Assembly: GCF_002105285.1 (NCBI RefSeq)
Contig: NZ_MUHR01000005.1
Span: 310,001-374,000 of the forward strand
DNA length: 64,000 nt
DNA from: Planktotalea arctica
GTDB taxonomy: Bacteria; Pseudomonadota; Alphaproteobacteria; Rhodobacterales; Rhodobacteraceae
Direction: 5' to 3'
The translations under genes were made by a program, and so were the position numbers. The notes under the pieces were generated by a model that worked only from the letters and a program-made list of their open reading frames with translations, made no database searches and had not been told where the DNA came from. Shown piece by piece: positions 44,335 to 54,522 of the stretch. Each line of letters opens with the position of its first letter. Position 1 is the first letter of the stretch.

Positions 44335-45266
44335 TCTGCCCCCAAATCGACCGCAAGGGCCGAGACTGGGCGCGTGCCCTCGACAAGACCACTATCGGCC
44401 AGAAACGCTTCGAACCTTGTATATCGTCCTTCATCCAGCGCTTCGGGGCGCAAGGCAAAGCGGGGCAGCGTGTCGACCCAAGCCTTGGCGTTCAATTCGT
44501 CGTCCAGCTCGGGCGCGTAGCCTTTGAACAGATCCCACGATGCTTGCGGATTGTTGACGATGTATTGTGTCGCCAGTTCTGTCGCACGCAGGAAACGGCG
44601 GACCTGACCTACATCCATCCGGTCGGGGTTTGCCACATAGATCAATTCATCATAGGTCGGCACACCCTCTTCCTCGACGTAAAAACAGCGGCCCTCAACG
44701 CCCTCGATCTCCATTTGGTTCAGCTCAAAATTGCGGTAGGCTCCGATGACCGCATCAACCTGACCTGACATCAACGACGGGCTAAGCGAAAAGTTCACGT
44801 TCACCATCTCGACCTCCTCCAGCGTGACACCGTGGCGGTTCAACATTGCGCTCAAAACAGCCTCTTCGACACCCGCAACCGAGAAACCAATCGTGCCGCC
44901 CTTGAGCTGGCTGATCTCCTGAATGGGGCCGTCTTTGAGAACCAAAAGACAGTTGAGCGGTGTGGCCACTAACGTACCCACCCGGATAAGAGGCAAACCT
45001 TCGGCCACGTGCAGATGCTGGCTGGGTTGGTAGCTGATGGCAATGTCGCCTCGGCCAGCCGCCACCAGTTTAGGCGGGGCGGACGGATCGGCAGGGGGGA
45101 TGATCTCGACTTCAAGCCCTTGATCAGCGAAATAGCCCCGCTCTTCGGCCACGATGATTGGCCCGTGATCGGGGTTGATAAACCAGTCCAGCAGCACGGT
45201 CATCTTGTCTAGCGCCAAGGCTGGTGTAGCGATCAATATTGCCGCTGCTGTGATGAGGTATTTCAT
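44331..45266 (-). CDS. thiY: ABC transporter substrate-binding protein for a thiamine precursor (ThiY/NMT1-like)
   Basis: A 311-residue periplasmic protein with a signal peptide ending around ATPALA (residue 18) and the NMT1/THI5-like fold. Segments include LLDWFINPDHGPIIVAEERG, then LVAAGRGDIAISYQPSQH. NMT1-type proteins bind formylaminopyrimidine or HMP-like ligands. Its neighbours TenA, ThiZ and ThiX and the upstream TPP riboswitch support this. The gap to thiF is ten bases. Confidence 0.9.
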   Translation of the reverse strand: MKYLITAAAILIATPALALDKMTVLLDWFINPDHGPIIVAEERGYFADQGLEVEIIPPADPSAPPKLVAAGRGDIAISYQPSQHLHVAEGLPLIRVGTLVATPLNCLLVLKDGPIQEISQLKGGTIGFSVAGVEEAVLSAMLNRHGVTLEEVEMVNVNFSLSPSLMSGQVDAVIGAYRNFELNQMEIEGVEGRCFYVEEEGVPTYDELIYVANPDRMDVGQVRRFLRATELATQYIVNNPQASWDLFKGYAPELDDELNAKAWVDTLPRFALRPEALDEGRYTRFEAFLADSGLVEGTRPVSALAVDLGAE

Positions 45267-45276
45267 ATGAGTGTCC

Positions 45277-46233
45277 TTACCCTCCGAGAGCGAGAAGTTT
45301 GATCTCGCCCTGCCAGTGTTGTGAAAGCCGCTCCGCCGCTTGCCAGGCGCGCAAGCCCGACCGACAGGCTAGAACGGCACGTTGGTTCTCGTGTGGTGTA
45401 GGGCCATCTGGCCCAAAGTCGGACACGACATGGCGTCTTGCCCGTGGCAGGTCAGGCCCTTGTTCTCCAGTCGCGCGCAGGTCGATCAGAAAATCAGTTG
45501 CGGCGATGTCGCGCGGAGCGATAAAGGCGGGGTTGGGCTCAGGGTCAGCCGCCGTATCAAAGCGGAACCCGCCAAACCGCAGCGCCCGCGCGTCATAGGT
45601 CACAAGCTGTCCCAAGCTTTGCCTATCACCTGTCAGGATCGCCATCGCCATTTGTGCCTGAAGGCTGCCGATCACACCGACACTTGGCCCCAACACACCA
45701 TCGCTGTCACAAGACCCAAGCTGGTCCGGCAGATCTGGAAAAACCGCACGCAGCCCCGGTTTGCCACCACAAAAGCCACCCACATAGCCGTCGCTGCCCA
45801 CCACGCTGGCGCTAAGCAGGGTTTGGCCTGTTCCAATGCAATGATCGGACGCGATGTAGCTGACCGCGAAACTGTCTGCACAATCCAAGATCAGTGTCAT
45901 GCCCTCGCAAAGGGCTGGAATGTTAACTGGGTCGACGCGCTGGTGAACAGGTTCAATGGTCGTGTCGGGATTCAATGCGGTCATCGCACTCGCGATCACA
46001 TCGACCTTTGGCAAGCCAATATCAGCTTCGCGAAACAGCGTTTGGCGGTGCAGGTTGGACAGGCTTATGACATCTGCATCCGCAATTCGGATTTGCCCGA
46101 CACCCGCGCCCACGAGGTATTGCATCACAGGCGCGGCCAGACCGCCGCCACCGATGACAAGGACAGATGCTCTTGCAAGCTGATCCTGCGCGGCACTTCC
46201 CAGTACCGTAGTTTGGCGGGCGTAGCGGCTCAT
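45277..46233 (-). CDS. thiF: ThiF adenylyltransferase with C-terminal rhodanese-like domain
   Basis: A 318-residue protein that adenylates the C-terminus of ThiS. Residues 1-230 are the E1-like domain, with [19 protein letters not shown] for ATP and [11 protein letters not shown]. Residues about 235-318 are rhodanese-like ([13 protein letters not shown]) with the active-site loop [16 protein letters not shown], whose cysteine could carry the persulfide for ThiS thiocarboxylation. The zinc cysteines usual in MoeB-like proteins are not obvious. The start is ATG 46233, overlapping thiE by four bases. Confidence 0.88.
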   Translation of the reverse strand: MSRYARQTTVLGSAAQDQLARASVLVIGGGGLAAPVMQYLVGAGVGQIRIADADVISLSNLHRQTLFREADIGLPKVDVIASAMTALNPDTTIEPVHQRVDPVNIPALCEGMTLILDCADSFAVSYIASDHCIGTGQTLLSASVVGSDGYVGGFCGGKPGLRAVFPDLPDQLGSCDSDGVLGPSVGVIGSLQAQMAMAILTGDRQSLGQLVTYDARALRFGGFRFDTAADPEPNPAFIAPRDIAATDFLIDLRATGEQGPDLPRARRHVVSDFGPDGPTPHENQRAVLACRSGLRAWQAAERLSQHWQGEIKLLALGG

Positions 46234-46826
46234 CCGCAGACCTTTAGCCATTCCCTGACGCGACTCTCTGGATCATCGTGCAGCGTGATGTCCGTAACTG
46301 CCGAGACAACATCCGCCCCCGCATTAAACGCCCCCAGTGCGCGGTCCGTGCTCATCCCGCCAATGGCGACTAGAGGGACATCGCCCACGAGGTCTTTCCA
46401 CACGCAGAGCTTCTCAATGCCCTGCTGATGCCATTTCATCTTTTTCAGGATCGTCGGATAGATCGGGCCAAGTGCGATGTAATCAGGGTTCAACGCTAGT
46501 GCGCGGGCAAGTTCGGCCTTGTCATGGGTCGAAATCCCAAGCTTGAGACCCGCCGCACGGATAGCGTCAATGTCTGCGTCGTTAATGTCCTCCTGGCCCA
46601 GATGGACCCAGTTACAGCCCAAATCAATCGCTAGCTGCCAATGGTCATTGACCACCAGAAGCGCGCCATGGGCACGGCACAAATCGCGACCTTCGGTCAG
46701 TTGAGCGCGCAGCGTGTCTTGCGGCTGGTCTTTGATGCGCAGTTGCACAAGCTTGATCCCCAAGGGCAACATGCGCCGCAGCCAAGCCACATCATCAAAA
46801 ATCGGGTAAAAGCGGGGCAGTGTCAC
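46230..46826 (-). CDS. thiE: Thiamine phosphate synthase
   Basis: A 198-residue TIM-barrel enzyme that joins HMP-pyrophosphate and the thiazole phosphate to thiamine phosphate. It has [39 protein letters not shown] and ALGPIYPT, then VAIGGMS. The start is GTG at 46826, overlapping the thiG stop (GTGA). The following ATG 46233 for thiF overlaps its TGA. Confidence 0.93.
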   Translation of the reverse strand: MTLPRFYPIFDDVAWLRRMLPLGIKLVQLRIKDQPQDTLRAQLTEGRDLCRAHGALLVVNDHWQLAIDLGCNWVHLGQEDINDADIDAIRAAGLKLGISTHDKAELARALALNPDYIALGPIYPTILKKMKWHQQGIEKLCVWKDLVGDVPLVAIGGMSTDRALGAFNAGADVVSAVTDITLHDDPESRVREWLKVCG

Positions 46827-47593
46827 AGGATCGCCTTTCCAAACACGGGCGTGGAAGGGGCCGCCATATCGCGGGCATCCATGGGGTCGGCACCCGCGGC
46901 CAGCGCGCCTGCTTCTACCGCCAGAGCGAACGCGCGCGCCATCGCTACAGGGTCGCCCGCCTTTGCAACGGCAGTGTTCAATAGGACCGCGTCATAGCCC
47001 ATCTCCATCGCTTGGGCTGCGTGCGACGGCAGGCCCAGACCTGCATCGACGACCAAAGGAATGCCCGGAAAATGCGCGCGCAAGCTGCGCAAACCATAAA
47101 TGTTATTCAGGCCCAACCCCGTGCCAATGGGCGCACCCCATGGCATCAAGACTTTGCAGCCGACCTCAACCAGCCGTTCGCAAAGCACCAGATCTTCGGT
47201 GCAGTAGGGGAACACCTCAAAACCGTCCTCGGCCAGTTGTGCGGCTGCTTCGACCAGACCGAAGGGATCGGGTTGCAAAGTATCGGCGTGGCCGATGACC
47301 TCAAGCTTGATCCAGTTGGTGTCGAACAGCTCACGGGCCATCTGGGCTGTGGTCACGGCCTCGCGCACTGAATAACAGCCTGCGGTGTTGGGCAGCACGG
47401 CGGTACCCAGATCGCGGATCAACGCCCAGAAGTCCTGCCCCGCCTGATCGCCGCCCGCCTCGCGCCGCACAGAGACGGTGGCAATTCCAGCGCCCGAGCG
47501 GCGAAACGCATCCGCCAGAATTGCGGGTGACGGATATTGCGCGGTTCCCAGCATCAGCCGGGATGTCACCTCGGTGCCGTAGAAAGTGGGCAT
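46823..47593 (-). CDS. thiG: Thiazole synthase
   Basis: A 256-residue enzyme that forms the thiazole ring from dehydroglycine, deoxyxylulose phosphate and ThiS thiocarboxylate. It has the N-terminus [34 protein letters not shown], the imine lysine in NWIKLEVIG, and [15 protein letters not shown]. The ATG at 47593 follows the thiS stop by one base. The frame open to 47773 is thiS read out of frame. Confidence 0.94.
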   Translation of the reverse strand: MPTFYGTEVTSRLMLGTAQYPSPAILADAFRRSGAGIATVSVRREAGGDQAGQDFWALIRDLGTAVLPNTAGCYSVREAVTTAQMARELFDTNWIKLEVIGHADTLQPDPFGLVEAAAQLAEDGFEVFPYCTEDLVLCERLVEVGCKVLMPWGAPIGTGLGLNNIYGLRSLRAHFPGIPLVVDAGLGLPSHAAQAMEMGYDAVLLNTAVAKAGDPVAMARAFALAVEAGALAAGADPMDARDMAAPSTPVFGKAIL

Positions 47594-47594
47594 T

Positions 47595-47792
47595 CTATCC
47601 CCCTTGTCGCGGGGCGACGATTTCGACGCGATCCCCGTCTTGCAGCGTGTGGTCTGCGCGTTGATGTTTGGGTACGAAGACCTCATTGACCGAGGTTGCA
47701 ACCTTGGCCTCCCCCTTACCCAACTCATCCAAGAGCGCGGCCAGTGTGGGCGTACGGGTCTCAAGTGCTTCACCGTTCACGATGATCTTCAT
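47595..47792 (-). CDS. thiS: Sulfur carrier protein ThiS
   Basis: A 65-residue beta-grasp protein ending in the required Gly-Gly (VAPRQGG), which is adenylated by ThiF and then thiocarboxylated. It begins [20 protein letters not shown]. Its start lies 23 bases inside the thiO gene, the largest overlap of this operon. Confidence 0.94.
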   Translation of the reverse strand: MKIIVNGEALETRTPTLAALLDELGKGEAKVATSVNEVFVPKHQRADHTLQDGDRVEIVAPRQGG

Positions 47793-48750
47793 ACCAAACC
47801 TCCGGTATCTTGCCCTCTAGCAATAGGTCCGCCGTCATCTGCGCCAAGGCAGGTGCAAGCAGGAATCCATGCCGAAACAGGCCATTTGCGTAAATCACAT
47901 CCCCAATTCGCCGAATGCGCGGTTGGTTGTCACGGAAGGCAGGGCGCGCATCAACGCCGATCTCCAAAAGCTCCGCCTCGCCAAAAGCGGGGTGCAGGGC
48001 GTAGGCGGCATTCATCAGCTCCATCACGGATCGCAGGGTAGCGCGTCCGCGTTCGCCTGTTTCGATCTGCGTTGCGCCCAACATAAACACACCGTCGCCA
48101 CGCGGTACGATATAGAGTGGAAATCGCGGATGAAGCAGCCTCACAGGGCGTGACAGCGTCACGTCGGGGCAGCGGACCACAAGCATCTCGCCCTTCACGC
48201 CGCGCAGATCTGTGAGAGTATCACGGGCCGCAAGACCACGGCAGTCAATCACCTGACCTTTGATGTCACCGCCAAAACGGACGCCCCTTTGATGCAGCCG
48301 CGCATGAAGCGCGATCAGAGTCGTGCGAGGGTCAAGATGTCCCTCATCCGCCAAAAATAGCGCCTTGGAATAGCGTTCAGCCAGATGTGGCTCGTGGTCA
48401 GCGATCTGCGTTTTGGATAGGGATGTCGCGGTCGGCGCACGGCGCGCAAAGGTTGCCAGATCGCTCTGATCACGATTAAGTGCGACAACAATCGTGCCCG
48501 CGTGATGCACAGCCGCTCCGTGGCTTTCCCACCACCGCGCAGCTTTGCGGCCTTGGCGCACGATCTCGGGCTCAGCCGTCACTCCTTCGCAATCGGGTGC
48601 CAGCATACCACCGGCCCACCAAGAGCAGGCATGATCGCCGGGTGCGCCTTTGGGATCAATGACCGTGACCTGCGCGCTGCGTGACGACAGTTCTGCAGCC
48701 ATGGCAAGGCCACACACGCCACCACCAATGATGGTGAAAGGGCCGCTCAT
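47770..48750 (-). CDS. thiO: Glycine oxidase ThiO
   Basis: A 326-residue FAD amine oxidase that turns glycine into the dehydroglycine needed by ThiG, the aerobic alternative to ThiH. It has the dinucleotide motif [53 protein letters not shown] and the C-terminal [19 protein letters not shown] 48750 overlaps the thiD stop by four bases; the TTG two codons upstream is not preferred. Confidence 0.92.
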   Translation of the reverse strand: MSGPFTIIGGGVCGLAMAAELSSRSAQVTVIDPKGAPGDHACSWWAGGMLAPDCEGVTAEPEIVRQGRKAARWWESHGAAVHHAGTIVVALNRDQSDLATFARRAPTATSLSKTQIADHEPHLAERYSKALFLADEGHLDPRTTLIALHARLHQRGVRFGGDIKGQVIDCRGLAARDTLTDLRGVKGEMLVVRCPDVTLSRPVRLLHPRFPLYIVPRGDGVFMLGATQIETGERGRATLRSVMELMNAAYALHPAFGEAELLEIGVDARPAFRDNQPRIRRIGDVIYANGLFRHGFLLAPALAQMTADLLLEGKIPEVWYEDHRER

Positions 48751-49526
48751 TTCCAAAGTGCGTGAAAGTGGTGAACAGGCCCGTGACCTTGTCCTACGTG
48801 CAATTCATCCGCATGCAAGATCGCTTGATGTAGCCATGTGTGCGCATGGCGTACCGCATCGCTCAGGGCCATGCCTTGCGCCAGGCCCGCAGAGATTGCG
48901 GAGGAATAGGAACATCCCGTGCCGTGGGTGTTGCGGGTGTTCACACGCGGGGCCGAAAAATCCTGCGTTCCCGTTTGCGACACAAGATGATCGGTGCAGG
49001 TCTCGCCAACTGCATGTCCGCCTTTCATCAAAACCGCACCGACGCCAAGGTCCAGAAGGGCGTTCGCCTGCGACTGCGTGCTGCCCTCGCCGACCAGTTT
49101 TGCCGCTTCGGGTAGATTGGGAGTAAGCAGGGTCGCGCGGTTGAACAACAAAGACTTCAACGCATCAATTGCGCTATCGGCCAGCAGCGTATCGCCTGAT
49201 TTGGCCACCATCACCGGATCCAGTACAATCGGCCCGGCGTAGCCCGCCAGGGCATCCGCCACCGCTGCGATCAGCGACGGTGTTCCCAGCATCCCGATCT
49301 TGACTACGTCAATCTGGATGTCATCCAGCACGGCTTTGATCTGCGCCGCAACAACGTCATCCGGAATGGAATGAATGGCTGTAACGGCTTTGGTGTTCTG
49401 TGCTGTCACGGCCGTCACAACAGAGGCACCATAAACACCCAAAGCTGAAAATGTCTTGAGATCCGCCTGAATACCAGCGCCGCCCCCAGAGTCGGACCCA
49501 GCTATCGTTAACACCTTGGCCACCAT
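48747..49526 (-). CDS. thiD: Hydroxymethylpyrimidine/phosphomethylpyrimidine kinase
   Basis: A 259-residue kinase that phosphorylates HMP twice before ThiE. It has LTIAGSDSGGGAGIQADLKT at the N-terminus, GIQADLKTFSALGVYG, VLDPVMVAKSG, LLTPNLPEA and the anion hole NTHGTGCSYSSA. The start is ATG 49526 with AAGGGG upstream; the frame open to 49721 runs through the riboswitch and is rejected. It is the first gene of the operon. Confidence 0.94.
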   Translation of the reverse strand: MVAKVLTIAGSDSGGGAGIQADLKTFSALGVYGASVVTAVTAQNTKAVTAIHSIPDDVVAAQIKAVLDDIQIDVVKIGMLGTPSLIAAVADALAGYAGPIVLDPVMVAKSGDTLLADSAIDALKSLLFNRATLLTPNLPEAAKLVGEGSTQSQANALLDLGVGAVLMKGGHAVGETCTDHLVSQTGTQDFSAPRVNTRNTHGTGCSYSSAISAGLAQGMALSDAVRHAHTWLHQAILHADELHVGQGHGPVHHFHALWK

Positions 49527-49596
49527 GTCATCGCCCCTTGGTTCAGCGATCAGGATGGTAAAAGGCACAGGCCATAGCGGATGCGAGGTCCGCAAG

Positions 49597-49681
49597 CTGT
49601 TCCCTCCGCCGGTCCTAACCAGTTCAGGTTCAATGGGTTTGCAACTTGTGCATCTCAGCCCGCATAGGGGCACCCCAACAG
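49597..49681 (-). promoter_or_regulatory. TPP riboswitch (THI element)
   Basis: Read on the minus strand the element has closing helix CTGTT / AACAG, then GGGGTGCC, the conserved GGGCTGAGAT, the core ACCCATTGAACCTGAACT, GGTTAGGACCGGCG and GGAGGGAA. These are the invariant parts of the thiamine pyrophosphate aptamer. It ends 70 bases before the thiD ATG. No clear terminator hairpin lies in between. A CCCCT in the aptamer could pair with the AAGGGG ribosome site, which would suggest translational control; that part is inferred. Confidence 0.95.
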
Positions 49682-50087
49682 ATATTGACACATCGATAAA
49701 ATGCTTATGCAGATGCGTCAATTGGATAAACCGTCTCAGGAAGCCAGTTCAAAGATTTCCGTTATTGAACTTCGAAAGGCCAACCGCGGCGATTGATCCG
49801 CTAAAATGCAACAGAAAAGTCCAGGGATAACTGGCCTGAATGCCTGCTTTTTGCGACACTTTGCAGCGCAGGTTTTTTCGCCCATGCGGCAATCTTTGTG
49901 CTGGAGGCATCCGCATCACGAAGAAATAATTCACACACTGGGCTCAAAACAGACCCTCATAGATAATCCGTTTGCCTGTATTCCCCACTGCGCTTTACAT
50001 CCTTTGCAACACCCGAACCCCGCACTTTTCTTTCGTGCTAGCGTTCTACCTGCCGCATAGCTAAAACGCCCTGTAAGGAGACGCTTT
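49682..50087. other. Divergent control region between the thiamine operon and hisC
   Basis: About 405 bases without a supported gene. The left part must hold the thi promoter before the riboswitch. The right end holds the hisC promoter and AAGGAG before ATG 50088. A run GCAGGTTTTTTCGCCC near 49868 is T-rich but has no stem. No tRNA or sRNA is recognised. Confidence 0.5.
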
Positions 50088-51173
50088 ATGACCAAGATCA
50101 CACCCCAGCCCGGCATTATGGACATCGCGCTTTATCAAGGCGGCACGGCGCATATCGAGGGCGTGAGCAATGTGGTTAAACTCTCCTCGAACGAGAACCC
50201 GTTCGGACCTTGCGAGGCGGCGATCAAGGCCTTCGAGGGCGCGGGGCGCAGCTTGCACCGTTATCCATCTGCGGATCACGGCGAGCTACGCGGCGCAATT
50301 GGCGAGGTCTACGGGCTTAACCCGGAGCAGATCATTTGCGGAGCAGGCTCGGACGAGATTATCGCGTTCTTGTGCCAGGCCTATGCAGGTCCCGGCGACG
50401 AGGTGATTCACACCGAGCATGGTTTTGCCATGTACGCGATTTCTGCGCGCGCCGCTGGTGCTACGCCCGTTGAAGTGCGCGAGCAAAGCCGCGTGACGGA
50501 CGTCGATGCGATCCTTGCGGCCTGCACGCAGCGCACCAAGCTGGTGTTCATCGCCAACCCGAACAATCCAACCGGCACGATGATCGCGCAGTCAGAAGTC
50601 GAGCGCCTTGCGCAGGGCATTCCAGAGCAGGCGATTCTTGTGCTGGACGGCGCATATGCGGAATATGTCGAGGAGTATGATGGCGGCGCATCTTTGGTCA
50701 CTGCACGCGAGAACGTGGTGATGACACGGACGTTTTCGAAGATCTACGGTCTTGGTGGTTTGCGCGTCGGTTGGGGCTATGCGCCGCAAGCGATCATCGA
50801 CGTGCTGAACCGCATTCGTGGTCCCTTCAATCTGAGCGAAGCGGGGCTTGCCGCCGCCACCGCCGCGGTGCGCGACCAAGCCTATGTCACGCAGTGCCGC
50901 GATGCCAACGCCAAGTGGCGCGACTGGCTGGCCCATGCGCTGGCGCAACATGGCGTGCCCTCTGACACCAGCCTCGCCAATTTTATTCTCGCGCGGTTTG
51001 GTAGCGAAGAAGAGGCAGGCGCATGCGATAGCTATCTGCAATCCCAAGGGCTTATCGTGCGCCGGGTGTCGGGCTACAAATTGCCCAATGCCTTGCGTAT
51101 CACGGTCGGGGATGAGGCTTCCTGCCGGCAAGTCGCCCATGCGGTCGGCCAATTCAAAGGCGGTGCGCGATGA
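50088..51173 (+). CDS. hisC: Histidinol-phosphate aminotransferase
   Basis: A 361-residue PLP aminotransferase of the HisC branch. It has [48 protein letters not shown] and the PLP lysine in [23 protein letters not shown] precedes the ATG. Its coupling to tyrA by an ATGA overlap suggests that it also serves tyrosine/phenylalanine synthesis, as broad HisC enzymes do. The other his genes are elsewhere (hisD at 1 kb, hisZG at 12-14 kb). Confidence 0.94.
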   Translation: MTKITPQPGIMDIALYQGGTAHIEGVSNVVKLSSNENPFGPCEAAIKAFEGAGRSLHRYPSADHGELRGAIGEVYGLNPEQIICGAGSDEIIAFLCQAYAGPGDEVIHTEHGFAMYAISARAAGATPVEVREQSRVTDVDAILAACTQRTKLVFIANPNNPTGTMIAQSEVERLAQGIPEQAILVLDGAYAEYVEEYDGGASLVTARENVVMTRTFSKIYGLGGLRVGWGYAPQAIIDVLNRIRGPFNLSEAGLAAATAAVRDQAYVTQCRDANAKWRDWLAHALAQHGVPSDTSLANFILARFGSEEEAGACDSYLQSQGLIVRRVSGYKLPNALRITVGDEASCRQVAHAVGQFKGGAR

Positions 51174-52084
51174 GCCGGATTTACGACCGCGTCGCGCTTA
51201 TCGGCCTCGGGTTGATCGCATCCTCGCTCTATTGGGCGATCAAGCGCGACGGGCTTGCGGGCGAAGTCGTAGGCTATGCGCGCTCTAGCGAGACCCGTGA
51301 GACGGCGCGCGAAATTGGCCTGTGCGACACGGTTTATCAGAGTGCAGCAGAGGCGGTCGAAGGCGCGGATCTCGTGGTGCTTTGCGTGCCTGTCGGAGCT
51401 ATGGAAAGCGTCGCGCGCGAGATTGCACCTGCCTTGAAACAGGGCGCGACGGTCACCGACGTAGGCTCGGTCAAACGCGCGGTCATCGACGCGGTTGCGC
51501 CGCACTTGCCGAGTGGTGTGCATTTCGTTCCCTCGCATCCACTGGCGGGCACAGAGCATTCTGGCCCGCGTTCGGGCTTTGCCGAGTTGTTCGAGAAACG
51601 CTGGTTCCTGATTGTGCCCGTGCAGGGCAGCGACGCCGCTGCAGTGGACAAAATCGAGGCGCTTTGGCAAGGGATCGGATCGAATACAGCGCGTATGGAC
51701 CCGGATCATCATGATCTGGTCCTTGCCGTTACCTCGCACGCGCCGCACCTGATTGCATACACGATGGTGGGGGTTGCTGATGACCTTGGCCGTGTGACCG
51801 ATAGCGAGGTTATCAACTACTCGGCGGCGGGTTTTCGCGACTTTACCCGCATTGCGGCCTCCGACCCTACCATGTGGCGCGATGTGTTCTTAAACAACAA
51901 GGACGCGACGCTGGAAATTCTGGGGCGCTTTACCGAAGAGCTTTTTGCGCTGCAACGGGCGATCCGCACGGGGGACGGTGAAATGCTACATGACTATTTT
52001 ACGCGCACACGTGCCATCCGTCGTGGTATTATCGAAGCGGGGCAGGACACAGATGCTCCGGATTTTGGGCGTGTGAAATCATGA
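51170..52084 (+). CDS. tyrA: Prephenate/arogenate dehydrogenase
   Basis: A 304-residue NAD(P)-dependent enzyme of tyrosine synthesis. It has the Rossmann motif [30 protein letters not shown], the catalytic histidine region [15 protein letters not shown] and [14 protein letters not shown]. It overlaps hisC at its start and the extensin-like gene at its end, each by four bases (ATGA). Confidence 0.93.
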   Translation: MSRIYDRVALIGLGLIASSLYWAIKRDGLAGEVVGYARSSETRETAREIGLCDTVYQSAAEAVEGADLVVLCVPVGAMESVAREIAPALKQGATVTDVGSVKRAVIDAVAPHLPSGVHFVPSHPLAGTEHSGPRSGFAELFEKRWFLIVPVQGSDAAAVDKIEALWQGIGSNTARMDPDHHDLVLAVTSHAPHLIAYTMVGVADDLGRVTDSEVINYSAAGFRDFTRIAASDPTMWRDVFLNNKDATLEILGRFTEELFALQRAIRTGDGEMLHDYFTRTRAIRRGIIEAGQDTDAPDFGRVKS

Positions 52085-52814
52085 GGCAGCTTGTCGCAGC
52101 GCTAATGCTCAGCATTTTGGCACTGCCCGCCCTTGCGATCGCGCCTGATGCTTCGATGCGTCCGCATGCGCGCGGGCAAGAGGCTGCTGTGCTAAACATG
52201 CGGCCCAAGCTGCGCGTCCGCTTGCACGGCCCAAAGGCCTTGCGCAAAAGGTCATGGGCCAGCGTCAAAAACACAAACGCGAACTTGCGCGCGGCTCCGT
52301 CTGTGGCGATCCTGCGCTGCAAGGCGAAGTGGTTGGCCGCGTCCCGGGACGGATTAACGGCTGCGGCGTCGATAATGCGATCAAGCTGCGTTCGGTCGCG
52401 GGCGTGAAGCTGAGCCAATCGTCGACCATGGATTGTGGCACGGCGAAAGCGCTGAAGGTCTGGGTGGAAAAGGGTGTGAAGCCCGCCCTCGGCAATCGCG
52501 GCGCCGGTGTGTCCACGATCGAGGTTGCAGCGCACTATGCCTGCCGAACGCGCAACAACAAAAAGGGCGCGAAGATCTCTGAGCACGGCAAGGGGCGTGC
52601 GATTGATGTTTCTGGCTTTACCTTGAAGAACGGTCAGACGATCACGCTTCTGAAGGGCTGGCGTTCAGCCAAGGATGGTCCTGCGCTCAAGCGGATGCAC
52701 AAGGCGGCCTGCGGCCCGTTCGGCACGGTGCTTGGCCCGAATGCGGATCGCTATCATCAGGATCATTTCCACTTTGATACGGCGCGCTATCGTTCGGGCA
52801 GTTATTGCAAATAG
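52081..52814 (+). pseudogene. Extensin-like family protein gene with a frameshift
   Basis: The start at 52081 (ATGA overlap with tyrA) encodes a signal peptide [19 protein letters not shown] and PDASMRPHARGQE, then the frame becomes foreign (KALRKRSWASV). The family continuation, KGLAQKVMGQRQKHKRELA then VCGDPALQGEVVGRVPGRI, is in the frame that is open from before 52230 to 52814. It includes ISEHGKGRAIDVSG and DRYHQDHFHFD, the conserved metal-like histidines. So the frame slips by one base at about 52195-52235. Either a sequencing error or a recent mutation. The downstream part alone (ATG 52254) would lack export. Confidence 0.78.
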
Positions 52815-52897
52815 CGGTTTCGAATTGGCTTTGCCAATCCGATCGATGCGAGGGGCCAGCCCCTCGCACTCCCCGCGATATTTTTGGAAAGAGGAAG

Positions 52898-53395
52898 CTA
52901 GTCACGAATTTCTGTTGGCTTTACCCCCCAGAGTGCTTCTTTCGGGGCCCAGCCTTTGTAGCCGGCGGAGGTAAGCCGGCACCAAAGCGGGCCGCATTTT
53001 CCGAGGCGTGCGATCACGCCTAATTCCAGCCGCGCCATTACGGGGGTTTCTGGATCAGGGCGTTGATGGATCGCGAGCATATCGGTTTCGACCAAAATAT
53101 AGCGCGTACCGGAGAGCAGTGAGTAATGGACCCAGCCGCCAGCCCCGTCGCGGTCACGCACGCGGCGCCAATGGCCATGCTCGGCTGTGATTTCCAGTGG
53201 CATGTCACGGCGTTTGAAGACCCAGTCGATGCGGTGCGTCAGGGACGGACCGCGCCTCACATTTCCTTCGGAAGCCTTGAGCGATACGAAGCGTGGCAAG
53301 GGAAGATTGGTCACTGTCCCGCGATCCTGCGCGTTGGCAGTCGTTGCCAAAGCAGTAATCAAGGCGGCACGCATAAGCGTCGCAAAAAGGTTCAT
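52898..53395 (-). CDS. SH3 domain-containing exported protein
   Basis: A 165-residue protein with a signal peptide ending at TTANA (about residue 22), followed by two bacterial SH3-like repeats. The first is FVSLKASEGNVRRGPSLTHR with VFKRRDMPLEITAEHGHWRR. The second is ILVETDMLAIHQRPDPETPV with GYKGWAPKEALWGV. Such periplasmic proteins bind peptidoglycan or peptides; the target is unknown. The start is ATG 53395; upstream frame to 53518 is rejected. It is divergent from the dehydrogenase gene. Confidence 0.86.
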   Translation of the reverse strand: MNLFATLMRAALITALATTANAQDRGTVTNLPLPRFVSLKASEGNVRRGPSLTHRIDWVFKRRDMPLEITAEHGHWRRVRDRDGAGGWVHYSLLSGTRYILVETDMLAIHQRPDPETPVMARLELGVIARLGKCGPLWCRLTSAGYKGWAPKEALWGVKPTEIRD

Positions 53396-53511
53396 TTGGT
53401 GGCCTGTATTTTGACTGCGTAATATTATTGCGCATAGGTTCTTGTAGCTGCCCGCGCTTTTCGGCACTCTGCACCTGAACGCACCGTTTGGAAAGCCGCA
53501 AGGAGAGCAAG

Positions 53512-54498
53512 ATGCCATCAGAACGCTTGAGTGTTGTCGTGACGCGACGCCTTCCCGATGCAGTAGAGACGCGCCTGAAAGAGCTTTTTGATGTGCGTTT
53601 GCGTGATAACGATACGCCCATGACGCGCGCGGAGCTGGCGCAAGCAGTGAAAACTGCCGATGCGCTGGTCCCCACGGTGACCGATGAAATCGACGCGGCG
53701 CTTCTGGCGCAGGCGGGGCCGCAACTGAAACTGATCGCGAATTACGGCGCGGGCGTGGATCACATTGACGTGGCCACGGCGCGGCAACGTGGCATTCTGG
53801 TGTCCAATACGCCGGGCGTTTTGACCGACGACACCGCTGATATGACCATGGCGCTGATGCTAGCCGTGACGCGGCGCATTCCCGAGGGCCTTAGCGTGAT
53901 GCAATCGGGAAAATGGACCGGCTGGGCCCCGACCGCTTTGCTGGGCGGGCGCGTTGGTGGACGCCGCCTTGGAATTCTTGGCATGGGCCGCATTGGTCAA
54001 GCGGTCGCGCACCGCGCGCGCGCCTTCGGGATGCAGATCCATTATCACAACCGCCGCCGCTTACGCCCCGAGGTTGAAGCGGGGCTAGAGGCCACCTATT
54101 GGGAGAGCCTTGATCAAATGGTCGCGCGCATGGACGTGATTTCTGTGAATTGCCCACATACCCCCTCGACCTTCCACCAGCTAAACGCGCGCCGGCTCAA
54201 GCTCATGAAACCCTCTGCGGTGATCATCAACACCTCCCGCGGTGAAGTCATCGATGAAAACGCGTTGACGCGGATGTTGCAAGCGGGCGAGATCGCGGGT
54301 GCGGGCCTTGATGTCTACGAGCATGGTTCCGAAGTGAACCCGCGGCTGCAAGGCCTGCCCAATGTGGTGCTGCTGCCCCATATGGGGTCGGCCACGCAGG
54401 AGGGTCGTCTTGAGATGGGCGAGAAAGTTATCATCAATATCAAGACCTTCGCCGATGGGCATCGCCCGCCGGATCAGGTCGTACCAGGGATGCTGTAG
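53512..54498 (+). CDS. D-2-hydroxyacid dehydrogenase, D-glycerate dehydrogenase type
   Basis: A 328-residue NAD(P)-dependent dehydrogenase. It has LGILGMGRIGQAVAHRARAF, CPHTPSTFHQLNARRLKLM, NTSRGEVIDENALTRML and the catalytic histidine in LLPHMGSATQEGR. The ATG at 53512 is chosen because AAGGAG lies before it; an in-frame TTG at 53488 is not preferred. It is a second family member besides 34558-35505, with a different C-terminus. Probable substrates are hydroxypyruvate or glyoxylate. The ggt gene follows after 24 bases. Confidence 0.88.
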   Translation: MPSERLSVVVTRRLPDAVETRLKELFDVRLRDNDTPMTRAELAQAVKTADALVPTVTDEIDAALLAQAGPQLKLIANYGAGVDHIDVATARQRGILVSNTPGVLTDDTADMTMALMLAVTRRIPEGLSVMQSGKWTGWAPTALLGGRVGGRRLGILGMGRIGQAVAHRARAFGMQIHYHNRRRLRPEVEAGLEATYWESLDQMVARMDVISVNCPHTPSTFHQLNARRLKLMKPSAVIINTSRGEVIDENALTRMLQAGEIAGAGLDVYEHGSEVNPRLQGLPNVVLLPHMGSATQEGRLEMGEKVIINIKTFADGHRPPDQVVPGML

Positions 54499-54522
54499 AG
54501 CAGCCTTAATGGGAGAGAGATT

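Noticed and set aside
49527-49721. N-terminal extension of ThiD through the leader
   Set aside because: This segment is the TPP riboswitch; ATG 49526 is the standard start.
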